From Paracamarosporium sp. OC-R06-R3 (taxonomy: Eukaryota; Ascomycota; Dothideomycetes; Pleosporales; Didymosphaeriaceae): a stretch of DNA of 64,000 nucleotides. The notes under the pieces are model-generated. The model did not search any database. It saw nothing but the letters and a program-made list of their open reading frames with translations, and had not been told where the DNA came from. Within the stretch, counting starts at the first letter, position 1. Every line of letters starts with the position of its first letter. The position numbers and the translations under genes are program-made. Location: positions 63,009 to 127,008 of the forward strand of contig JACVRA010000239.1 in the NCBI GenBank assembly GCA_019828545.1, written 5' to 3'. This document shows, in pieces, positions 21,712 to 31,330 of this stretch.

Positions 21712-22314
21712 ATGAATACCATTCAGTTAGAAGAGGGTGCACCGCTCAAGAAGAAACAGCTACGTGCTGGTGGTAGTAGTAAGAACTCCTGCCTACATGC
21801 ATACATTCTAGTCTCTAACTTAGGAACAGGAAACAAGTATAGCTCAGCGCAGAATCAATTCGTAGACGAAGATCAAGACGATTTGGAAGAGCTGGGAGAT
21901 GAAGACGACGGCGAAGACGACGAAGGCGACGATGAAGACGGTGAAGGCGATGAAGAGGTTGTCAAGGACTGGGTCACTTTTAGTGTGCGCGAAGCAAGAA
22001 AGACAAAGATCAAGAAACGTGTTTCTAAAGCGCAGAAATTACTCGTCGGCGTTGTACTCAACAATTGGGATGCACCCAACCCGTTCGCGTTTTTTCCATT
22101 ACATGGCATGATGATTAAGGGCGTTTCAAAAAAAGATTATCAACTCCTCTACGACCTTTTTGGTGTGGCAAACGACGCCCCTCACCCGGCTAAGCCCAGA
22201 GACAACCCAGTCAAGGCAGGCGATGTACCACACTATGGTATTTACAGGACAAATGTGGATTACTGGTTTCGAGTTCTGGAGCGGGAAGGAGGGTATTGGA
22301 GCAGTAGGGATTGA
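21712..22314 (+). CDS. Hypothetical acidic protein, possibly fragment of a longer gene
   Basis: An ATG frame of 200 codons with no recognised family. Residues about 53-82 form an Asp/Glu/Gly run (DEDDGEDDEGDDEDGEGDEE). The C-terminal part has normal protein composition (WVTFSVREARKTKIKK, NNWDAPNPFAFFPLHGMM). A possible in-phase intron (GTAAGA...CTAACTTAG, about 21780-21824) would remove 15 residues. The frame ends 26 bases before an (AAG)n tract. Beyond the tract, a plausible coding stretch to 22666 (ending LGMDKNDCLVVYWSNNQAD) is in another frame. So the gene may be split by the repeat, or spliced over it, or be a chance ORF. Confidence 0.35.
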   Translation: MNTIQLEEGAPLKKKQLRAGGSSKNSCLHAYILVSNLGTGNKYSSAQNQFVDEDQDDLEELGDEDDGEDDEGDDEDGEGDEEVVKDWVTFSVREARKTKIKKRVSKAQKLLVGVVLNNWDAPNPFAFFPLHGMMIKGVSKKDYQLLYDLFGVANDAPHPAKPRDNPVKAGDVPHYGIYRTNVDYWFRVLEREGGYWSSRD

Positions 22315-22338
22315 GGACTGTGTAATGAACGCCTTCGA

Positions 22339-22339
<1 letters not shown>

Positions 22340-22369
<30 letters not shown>

Positions 22370-22418
22370 AAGAAGAAGAAGAAGAAGAAGAAGAAGAAGA
22401 AGAAGAAGAAGAAGAAGA
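22340..22418 (+). repeat. (AAG)n microsatellite, about 26 units
   Basis: About 79 bases of uninterrupted AAG/GAA triplets. On the plus strand it reads as poly-Lys, poly-Glu or poly-Arg according to frame, on the minus strand as poly-Leu, poly-Phe or poly-Ser. This explains the homopolymer ORFs seen there on both strands. Confidence 0.97.
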
Positions 22419-22666
22419 GTGTTTTCAAGTTCAACTATGGACTCAACCGCCAACAGATGCGTTCACGTTACAATTCAGCAATTCCCTCTGTCCAGCAGAC
22501 GAGTGTAGATATTCGGGAAGGAACATCTGATCGCATTTACGGTAGTCATCCCAACAGACCCCTCCGCTGTGACTTGGTCAGCAAGATTAGATCTGAACTG
22601 GAAGATCTGGGGATGGACAAGAACGACTGCTTAGTAGTGTATTGGAGTAACAACCAAGCCGACTGA

Positions 22667-24532
22667 TTGCCTGAGCAAGATGTTCAGCGAGGATTCAATG
22701 ATGATAATGCGCAAAGAAGATCTTACCCCGACTTACGAGTATTTCTCTAACAACTTTTCTCAAGTTGACCTCCAACACTTACCCTGAGATGAATTATGAA
22801 CAACACAATCTCACATGCACATGAAGATATCAGGATGCAATAAATCGCCCAAAGAGCAAGGACTGTAACAGGTGTGGCAGCGACACATTGATAAGCGGTG
22901 TGAATATGCATTGCCAATAGCCTAAATATGACTCTAGTTAATCCTTCTTTGAATGCCTCATTTTCATGAGACAACAAGCAGAAGAAATGTTTATTAAAGG
23001 AGTTAGAGTTACATAGAGAAAGTAACACTTAGGCTCAACAGAATATCAAATAATGCAGGCAATAATCATTGAATAGCAGGGTCTTAGAAACAAAAAGATT
23101 CTGAAAAAAAAAACCGTAGAGGGGAACAAAACAAGATAAAAAGGAATTCAAGTTTATTGAAGACTCTGTACATATAAGATTCCAAGAAAAGCAAGCTATA
23201 TGAGGATGAGCTCCAAAAATTGAAAAACAGATTTTAAAGTAGACTATTTTCGAGGCAAGGCTAGACTCAATTAAAGTCCGAGTTCGAGAAAACTATTAAA
23301 CAGGAAGCTTTTGCATGACTACACTTGGAACGATAAAGCTCAACTACATATAGGAACAACGATTAAAAGATTTATATATATAAGAACGTAAAGTATATCC
23401 CAAAGAACAAAAAGCTAATAATTAGGAAGAAAAGATCCGAATAGAAACTTGGCAAATAAGATGGCGATGTCTCCACCGAGAGATGTGAAAGGTGGTGTGG
23501 TAGTTGAACTGTCGGCGCAGGACGGCGCTGTTGAAACATTGTACAGATGGAGGCGGAGGCCTGGGGAGACAAGCATCACGCGATGCGCTGGGGCCGAGGC
23601 TTCTTGAAGCTTGGAAGCCCTGCACGTTTGATAGGCTCGTTTCAAACGAGCAATCACAAACAGGAGAGTATTCGTTATTGCATGTGTGCAGTTCAAGCAT
23701 TCTCAAGCTTCAGCCTTGAGGCTTGCTTTGGCACCTGCTTACCTCGGTATGTTAGCATCCATTTTATATGATGCGCCTTGTCTTTACAAGCGGCCGGGCA
23801 TTTGCCTAGGATGAGCTTGGTCTAGCTCTTTGAACACGAATGATTTATGAAATTAAACCCTGCAGGTAACCAACGGGTCCCATTATGTGACGGGGGAGTG
23901 CACTTTGGGCGTACTAAACCACCAGAGGGCTGGTGAGCTACAGCGACCATGAGGAGTGAATGAAGAAGATGAAAAAAGGGGAAACGGGTAACATAGAAGG
24001 ATACCGTTGGATGAAGGCGTTTGACTGCAACCTGTGCAAGAAGCTTAATGCGTGACCTAGCTTTTATGATTTCTGTCGGAATCCTTATAAGCCTCGATCT
24101 GCGTGATCTAAGTATTTTAGATCGGCTCAATGAGTAGATGTCACTGATTTGCAAATCGCAAGAAAGCATGTGGGAGCATGCGCACGGTTATACCAAAGTG
24201 CTGCGGGGCCGAGCCCAAGTGAATGAGTGTACAGGTCAGGTGAACAGGCGGTGACGGGATTGGCTGGAGCTTAGAGCTAATCTCGAGCTTGGCGAGCGAC
24301 GTCAACATGCTATGGTTTAGCTCCAGAGCACTCAACTCACTCTCCTCCGACCTGGTGCGCAGATAATCCACAGCCCTCTGTCTGTAGCCTATTTCACTCC
24401 GGCGTCTCTTTGTACTGAGGGGGCGGATTTTTGCTGCCTATTCTTATCGCGCAGCTTGTCTCAGCCGCGGCCCAGTCCCTCGATCAATCGCGCCTCGCCC
24501 TTCGTTACCACTCACACCTCAACGACCACACC
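22667..24532. other. AT-rich intergenic interval, no supported gene
   Basis: Nearly 1.9 kb with an AT-rich core (about 22740-23420) and a more balanced right part. Short frames on both strands (about 23372-23771 and 23822-24371) show no domain or splice logic. The last 200 bases are the Ypt7 promoter and leader, with pyrimidine-rich segments. Confidence 0.45.
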
Positions 24533-25371
24533 ATGGCATCACGAAAGAAGGTTCTTTTGAAGGTATAATGCATTCGTGCTAGGCTTGTGTTCCCTGGCTA
24601 ACGGTGACCAGGTCATCATTCTCGGCGACAGCGGGGTTGGCAAGACCAGCTTAATGAACCAATATGTACGCGCGCACAGCACTCCCCTTCGACTACGTCA
24701 CGAAACATCCTACTGGGCTTGGTCTGACATGTATTCAGGTCAACAAGAAGTTCAGCGCGAGCTACAAAGCCACGATAGGTGCCGATTTCCTCACCAAAGA
24801 GGTCCTTGTAGACGATCGCCTTGTGACAATGCAGGTGAGGATAAACCGAGCCGGAAGTTACGCGCTAGAGCTTACAATCATCAGTTATGGGATACTGCTG
24901 GCCAGGAGAGATTCCAGTCATTAGGCGTGGCCTTCTATCGCGGCGCCGATTGCTGCGTGCTCGTATACGACGTCAACAACTCCAAAAGCTTTGACACACT
25001 GGACAGCTGGCGGGACGAGTTCCTGGTGCAGGCTAGTCCTATGGACCCTGAGAGCTTTCCTTTTGTCGTGATCGGAAACAAGATCGATGTGGAAGAGAGC
25101 AAGAGAATGGTGAGCTCTTGGCCCGCTGTACTTGGCACCAACTAATCATGTGCAGATCTCACAGAAGCGCGCCATGACTTACTGCCAGTCGAAGGGGGGC
25201 ATTCCATACTTTGAGACAAGCGCAAAAGAGGCTATCAACGTGGAGCAGGCGTTTGAAGTCATCGCGCGGCAAGCTCTAGCACAGGAGGAAGTGGGCGACT
25301 TCAGCTCTGATTTCCCTGAGACTATCCCGATTGACCTGAAGCCTGGCGGTGACGGCGGCTGCGCTTGCTAG
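24533..25371 (+). CDS. YPT7: Rab7-family GTPase Ypt7
   Basis: Five exons (24533-24562, 24612-24665, 24739-24834, 24885-25109, 25156-25371) give 206 aa, the normal Ypt7/Rab7 length. It controls fusion at the vacuole and late endosome through the HOPS complex. G1 is GDSGVGKTS (residues 15-23), switch I carries [11 protein letters not shown]3 is [12 protein letters not shown]4 is GNKID, and G5 is ETSAKEA. The C-terminus CAC is the double-cysteine prenylation site. All introns start GT and end AG; the first exon encodes only ten residues. The reading frame is continuous over all four junctions, which fixes the model. It is the most secure gene of the window. Confidence 0.97.
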
Positions 25372-26002
25372 CCTTGGACGAATTATGTGCGACCAGTGCT
25401 TTGGCGACTTGCATATTCTATCTGAGTCTGTCGTGGAGTTTGGTGTCCGGCGCGTGCATATCTCTCTAACGAGAGCCTCTTTTTACTTGATCCGTTTCCT
25501 GTACGCAATACACCGGGAGTCGAAATAGTGTCGTAAGGTCCATGTAGCAGAATGTACAATTTTGCGAGTCAGTTGCGCCGTGAAGGCCGCAGAGGATACC
25601 TTTGTGTTCGTGCTGAGGTAGCGCTTGAAGGGGTCAGAACGATTCAACAGGCATTACGAGCATCGCTTTTGAGCGGGTACGACAACAAGGCAGCATTTGG
25701 CCGGTACGTGGCCGGTGCCGGTGCCGGTGCCACAAAGTGTGGCTTACGTTGCACTAGTGTAGAAGGCCGACGGTGCCAGAAACACCAGAGACGCTCCGAA
25801 ACGTCCGCTCTGCTCACAAGTTTCCTCTACTACCACGCTCGCTGCTGCCTTGGATTTTCCGAGCTATCCGTCCCTACGTTCCATGGGCACCCTACTGCTC
25901 GATGCTGCGCGACAACGGAGCACCCTGACTTTCCTATCTCTGTGTTCATATCCTCGACTGCCCCCCTAGGACCTTCGTAGCGCGCCTTGCACACGCCCAG
26001 CT
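25372..26002. other. Intergenic, 3' UTR of YPT7 and promoter of the transporter
   Basis: It contains a small GCCGGT repeat at about 25709-25732. A 142-codon frame at 25552-25980 has no family features and is probably chance. Confidence 0.45.
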
Positions 26003-27515
26003 ATGCCTCCGCCGCCCTTGAATGCAGCTGCATCGCCGCGGAACAGCGACGACGCCCAGCAACGGTACCACAATAGAGAGACGACGAGCCCGATCCAAAG
26101 TCCGGCCAGCGTAGTCAGCGTGTGGAGCGAGAGCAAGAAGCCGCGCAAGTCGAAATGGAGGCATGCCGTGGGAATTTTACTGCTGCTGGCCACAGTGTTC
26201 CTATGGACGACGTCGAACTTCCTGGCTAGTGTGCGTCCTCGTCACTCGTATCCTTTTTGGTGCAATCAAGGATTACCGAAGCTGACTTAATGAACAGACC
26301 ATATTCGCAGACAACTCCTACTCAAAACCGTACTTTGTTACCTACGTTAACACCGCGTTTTTCATGATACCCCTTGTTCCTATGTTTCTAAAGCACGCTT
26401 GGGACGACCGAGAGAACATAAAGCAGCAGCCTTTCGTATTGCAGGTTCGCAGCCTCCTACAGCGTCGCGTGGGTCGCTATAAACTCCTTCGCGACCATGA
26501 GTCGTCGTCAGGCTCTTCCATATTCTCCAAGTCAAGTCACGATCGCGCTTCCGGCGCAACCTCCCTACTTCTCGGTGACGACCTTGGTGAAAGCCAGGAG
26601 ATAGGTGCTGTGTTTGATGAAGAGGAGGAAGGATTGACATTGCGTGAGACAGTGAAGCTTGGACTAGAATTTTGTATCCTATGGTTCTTGGCCAACTACT
26701 TCGCTGCCGCTTGTCTGGAATATACGACTGTCGCTTCGTCCACGATCCTTGCCTCGACATCCTCCATCTGGACGCTCCTCTGCGGCTCAGTCATGCGTGT
26801 GGAGCGTTTCACCATGCGCAAGTTTATCGGCGTTTGTGCATCCCTAGCGGGTGTTATACTCATTTCATCTGTGGATGTATCTGGCGGAACCGACGAAAAC
26901 CGCGGTTCCTTTCCCCACAAGACTCCGCGCGAGCTCGCCATTGGCGACGCTATGGCTTTTATCTCTGCAGTTCTTTACGGTTTCTATGCTGTCTTTATGA
27001 AGAAACGCATAGGCGACGAAAGCAAAGTCAATATGCCGCTCTTCTTTGGCCTAGTCGGCACTCTCAATGTCTTCCTACTCTGGCCCGGCATGATTGTCCT
27101 TCATCTTACCGGCATCGAACCCTTTCAGCTGCCGCCTACCAACAAAATCCTTGTTATCGTACTTGTCAACTCTGCCTCTTCGTTGGTGTCTGACTTTTGC
27201 TGGGCGTACTCTATGCTGCTTACATCTCCGTTAATTGTGACTGTCGGTCTCAGTTTGACGATTCCGCTGAGTTTGGTGGGGCAGATGGTGTTAGACAGGC
27301 AGTATAGTAGCCCGTTATATTGGGTCGGCGCTGCTGTCATGGTTGTTTCGTTCTTGTTCATCAACCATGAAGACACGAAAGATGAGGAGAGTGGAATGCA
27401 GGGCGTGGAGCCTATCTTCAGTGTCAGGGGGAGCCTGTCGAGTAGGAGAGACAGCATGAGGAGTCGGAGAGATAGTATACGAAGCAGCAGGAGTCTGCAC
27501 AACGACATTGCATGA
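26003..27515 (+). CDS. SLC35F-like membrane transporter (drug/metabolite transporter superfamily)
   Basis: Two exons, 26003-26230 and 26298-27515, give 481 aa. The family resembles human SLC35F5 and yeast YML018C/THI74; most members sit in vacuole or Golgi membranes and their substrates are unsettled. After a disordered, basic N-terminus (about 55 residues) the first membrane helix is HAVGILLLLATVFLWTTSNFL, then exon 2 continues TIFADNSYSKPYFVTYVNT, a family signature. A hydrophilic loop of about 100 residues precedes the EamA-like repeats (YFAAACLEYTTVASSTILAS; GDAMAFISAVLYGFYAVFMK). About ten membrane segments can be seen. The C-terminus carries repeated SxRRDS motifs (SSRRDSMRSRRDSIRSSRS), likely phosphorylation sites. 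The longest simple frame starts at an internal Met; the intron joins the conserved N-terminus. Confidence 0.88.
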
Positions 27516-27723
27516 GCTTCGTCGCCAGGTTTGTACTTCGGTCTTTGATTGCATGCACGGTGCTAGTGTGCCATGGTCTGGGTCACGTTAGGATATTTCG
27601 CATAGCCAAGGTGTCAAGTTGAACTTGATTTCAAATATGAACCGACTCTGAAAGGGTATCTTAAAGATGTGCAGGTATTTAAAGGAGCTGTGCCGCTCTA
27701 TCATCACTTTGCTGAAATTCCCC

Positions 27724-29152
27724 TTATTTTTGTTTTCCTTTCCACTTCTTCCCACTACCACGATAACTCCTTTCTCGATCATTTTCTCTCCGATTCTTGC
27801 TCAACTCCTTGGTCTTTCTCTTCCACTCTTCATCGTCCTCGATTACCTCTTCCGCTTCCCACCCTTCTTTCTCCATAAAATCTGCCAAATGTTGCCGCAG
27901 TTTGGGTTCCCAGGTATCGGCGCCAGCCTCTAGATCTGTATACTCAAGCACGTTCTTGTCTAATTCGTAGTCGCCTTGTCGCGTGCGGACCAAAGAAGAC
28001 ATCAAGCCCAAGGAATTACAGGCTAGACCGAGGTCGTGGCAGAGGGAGCGAACGTAGAAGCCGGAGGTCACAGTCATGCGGAGGCGAGCAGCTGGGGGAT
28101 GCGGTGGTGGCGAGGCTTGTGCCGGGGATGTATCGGTTGATTCACCATTTTCAGCATGTTCTTTCGGCGTTCCATTGGCACAGGTTTCTTCTGCAGAAGC
28201 TCCCTCTGCCGGCACTTCCGTTGGAGCATCTTCTACAGGAAGCGCGCCTGATATAGATTGCTCATCGTCGGTCTTTGGTTTTTTTGATAGCGAGTCTTCG
28301 TTTGTCACAACGCCATCGTCAGGTGATCTCGACCTTTTCCTGCCTCGCGACGCCGCTACTTCTGCATCCTTCTTTCGTATTCCTAACAGCCTCTCCGCAC
28401 CCACCTTTTCGGTGCCAACAATCTCTTCTTTCGGCCACATGAAGTCATGCGACCCGGGCTCTAGCCATTCCACGAGCTCCAACTGCTCGACCTCTACTGG
28501 CCTTGCCGGCAGCTCAGGAATATCGCCACCCGCCCTCGCGTACTCATACATTTTCTTCCCGTCGACCTTCAGCGCCGAGAATACGCTCGGTTTCTGCATA
28601 ATCTTTCCCTTAAATTGGCCTAATTTCTCTTCGACTAACTCCTTTGTAACGTGCTGATATTCTCCTCTGCTCACAATTTTCCCCACGGCATCGTAGCTGT
28701 CCGTTGCGGCACCGAAGAGCACTACGCATTCGTACGACTTGGTACATTCGAGAAACCGCGAAAGACACTTCGTGCCGCGCCCTACACCGACTATCAGGAC
28801 GCCTGTCGCGAGCGGGTCGAGGGTGCCGCCGTGTCCAAGCTTGACCTTAAGGTTTTGGATGTGTTTTCGTTTTGAGCCGGAAAGCTCCATAGCGCGCTTG
28901 GTGTGTGTAATCCACGGGGAGAAAAGAGGCGATTTATCGAAGTGCGTTTGGAGATCCCGGAGAACGCCCGCGGATGATGCCCATTGCGGCTTGTTGATAG
29001 CTAAACGTCCATTAATTCTTTTCCAACATTTTCCTGGAGAAATTTACGTAGGTTATACACCAGTGAAGATCTTGGACAATACAGATGAGATTCGCCTACT
29101 TACCGAAAATTCCCTCGATCACCTTCCGGCTGTCAGTCGGAGAGGAAGCCAT
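27724..29152 (-). CDS. PUS4: tRNA pseudouridine-55 synthase (TruB family)
   Basis: Two exons in gene order, 29152-29104 and 29000-27724, give 441 aa. Pus4 converts U55 of the T loop in cytosolic and mitochondrial tRNAs. After splicing the N-terminus reads EGIFAINKPQWASSAGVL, the family's first motif, which is split by the intron. The catalytic motif GHGGTLDPLATG places the nucleophile at Asp78. Further TruB motifs are KSYECVVLFGAATDSYDAVG, QKPSVFSALKVDGKKMYEYAR and VTSGFYVRSLCHDLG. A long acidic, low-complexity insert (about residues 230-320) lies between the last two, and a Lys/Arg tail follows, both usual in fungal Pus4. The chosen acceptor (GTTTAG) restores the motif exactly; another frame is blocked by stops. 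Its 5' end faces the J-protein gene 331 bases away. Confidence 0.93.
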
Positions 29153-29483
29153 GGTGGTGCGTTTGAGGATATGACGATTGAACATGGGCGGGGTGAACGC
29201 TTTCTGCAGCTGGCTGCAGCTGCAGGAACGGTGACGGAAATATTCCGATCTAGCGCTGTCGATCACACGTGACATGGTCTCTCAGCCTGCAGCCGCGCAA
29301 AACCAAGAACACTGCGCAAGCTTCTCCAACAATCCATACGTAGCGCGAACAACTCCTCTCTACCTTCACCTTCGGCATTCGCAGCCCTTCATTCGAAGAC
29401 GCGCTCACTCCAAGCCCAGCACTGCTAGCCCTTGTATTATCTGTCTTGGCCCCGCGCTGTAGACTGCCCAAGAAATAACCAAC
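29153..29483. other. Shared divergent promoter of PUS4 and the J-protein gene
   Basis: These 331 bases separate two divergent start codons. A CTGCAGCTGGCTGCAGCTGC tract at about 29204-29223 is a short repeat. Both genes act in RNA processing. Confidence 0.6.
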
Positions 29484-30464
29484 ATGGCCGACAACAAGGA
29501 TCTGGAAGACGTTGCAAAGAACACCACCGAAGATTTTTACGAGCTGCTTGGTGTTGATATCCTCGCCGAAGAATCAGAAATAAAACGCCAATATCGCAAA
29601 ACATCCGTGAAGTTCCATCCCGACAAAAATCCAGACAATAAGCAAGCTGCAGACCAGTTCATTCTCCTCGGTATCGCACGCGATATTCTTCTTGACCCCA
29701 TCCTTAAAGGCGAATATGACAGGCAACGGCAGCGACGGAAAGAGAAAGAGCTCGAGAAGGAAAGACTGGGCGGTCAGCGGCGTAAGATGGTGGAGGAGCT
29801 AGAGAAGGCAGAGCGTGAGGGTTTACAGAGTTTTAAGCGGCAACGCGAGGAAGCGACCGAGCGCGAGCAATTGATAGCCAGGCTCGCGGAGGAGGGACGG
29901 AGGAAGCGAGAGGAATATCAGGCGCGAGTACACAAGCAACAGCAGGATGAGGAACTCAAGGCACAGATGGACCGTTCAGTCAAAGTGCGTTTCCGACGAG
30001 AGGGCGAGGCTGCGACGTGGGACCGGGATATTTTGACGAGCATGTTTGAGCGGTATGGACAGATCGATACCGTGGTCATGGGCAGCGACAAGAAGACTAA
30101 GGTCTCGGGCGAGAAGCATAGGAGGGTCGAGGCTACTGTAACCGTAGTCTATTTCCGCCTCGACAACGCACATGCCGCTGTTCTTAGTGGCAAGACTGAT
30201 TACCCTTTCCTGGAGTCTGTGACTTGGGCTAGCAAGGAGTCAGAGACTAAGTCAGATTTGAAGGGCAAATTTTTCACACCTTCCAGACCATCGACTCCCC
30301 AACCAGGTCAAACATTTAAGACATCTTTCGGTATCGGCAAGGGTCTAGGAGCTGCCCCAGGAAGACCTCAATTTGCAAACCTCAAAGAGTTGGAGGAGTA
30401 TACATTGAAGAGGTGTAAGGAGGTAGATGAAAAAAGACAGATGCAGAGAGAGCAAACAGTTTGA
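29484..30464 (+). CDS. CWC23: J-domain protein of the splicing machinery (Cwf23/Cwc23, DNAJC17-like)
   Basis: A single exon of 326 aa. The family has an N-terminal J domain, a charged helix and a C-terminal RRM, and associates with the spliceosome. The J domain covers about residues 17-80 with HPD at 45-47 (KFHPDKNP). A long Arg/Glu/Lys helix follows (about 85-165). The RRM-like fold starts VKVRFRREGEAATWD and continues IDTVVMG and ATVTVVYFRLDNAHAAVL. A short C-terminal ELEEYTLKRCKEVDE helix ends the protein. No signal peptide or membrane segment is present. The combination J plus RRM points to the DNAJC17/Cwf23 group rather than general Hsp40 proteins. The yeast symbol is used by analogy; yeast Cwc23 itself is more diverged. 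Confidence 0.85.
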   Translation: MADNKDLEDVAKNTTEDFYELLGVDILAEESEIKRQYRKTSVKFHPDKNPDNKQAADQFILLGIARDILLDPILKGEYDRQRQRRKEKELEKERLGGQRRKMVEELEKAEREGLQSFKRQREEATEREQLIARLAEEGRRKREEYQARVHKQQQDEELKAQMDRSVKVRFRREGEAATWDRDILTSMFERYGQIDTVVMGSDKKTKVSGEKHRRVEATVTVVYFRLDNAHAAVLSGKTDYPFLESVTWASKESETKSDLKGKFFTPSRPSTPQPGQTFKTSFGIGKGLGAAPGRPQFANLKELEEYTLKRCKEVDEKRQMQREQTV

Positions 30465-31330
30465 AAAAGAAGCAAAGAAAACAAAAGGGTTTTTGCATTA
30501 CCTTGGGATAGGTAATACGGAGGCCGACAGCACTTAGCATCTTATGAGGTTATGATTCTCTTTTACCACAATGATACCCCTTACGACAGGCTCCCTATCC
30601 GCCTGTAGACCGTAGTAATATAGCTAGTGGAAGACTTACCCCCTTCGGTTCTACTATCTCTGATGATCCTCTTACAGCTAACAAGAGTTGCAAGGTGACT
30701 GCAACGAGCAATCAACAGTGTGTGTTCGCTAGCTATCAACCCAAACACTGCAGAGCTGTTCTAATGTGGAGATACAAGCGGACATGTCTTTGTCTGTTGG
30801 TGATTTGAGACAATATTGGGACGTGGAGACATTGTAAGGTAACGACACTAGCTTTATAAGTGTTGTATGGCGGACTAATCAATACATACAACCATAGGAT
30901 CCTGAGAACAGTGCTTCCCGTTCGCTCAGCAGTCCTTAAGCAGGATACCGGCGGATTAGTAGTGCGGTTGGTGACAACGCGCGAATACCCGCTGTTGTAT
31001 GTTTTTGCCACTTTTGTTTGGGTGGGTGACCATTCTTGTTCGGATGGTCAACAGCGTCAACTGGACTACTGGAAAAGTCATTAAATCTTTTTGTCTATGC
31101 TCTGTTCTTGCAAATTTCAACAGAGAATTGAACGGAATAGTTTTGGGAGTAGTGGCTGAAACGGCATGCTTCCTTCGTGGTCTGATATCCTGATGTACAC
31201 TTTTTGGGTTTCGCGAAGATGATGTGGAGGAATTGCTAATCACTAGAACAACATAAATTTGTTTTCGTGTAGGAGGAGCATGACCGTATTTCCAGAATAT
31301 AGAAAGAACAGCAATCGCTTCGCGCATGCT
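30465..31330. other. Convergent intergenic interval
   Basis: It lies between the 3' ends of the J-protein gene and the DEAH helicase. Small frames at 30736-31327 overlap on both strands and are not supported. Nothing repeated is obvious. Confidence 0.45.

Noticed and set aside
22126..22453. Minus-strand frames with long poly-Phe or poly-Leu that look like membrane helices
   Set aside because: They are translations of the (AAG)n microsatellite in other frames.
28076..28657. 193-codon plus-strand frame opposite PUS4
   Set aside because: Ser-rich antisense shadow of the low-complexity insert in PUS4.
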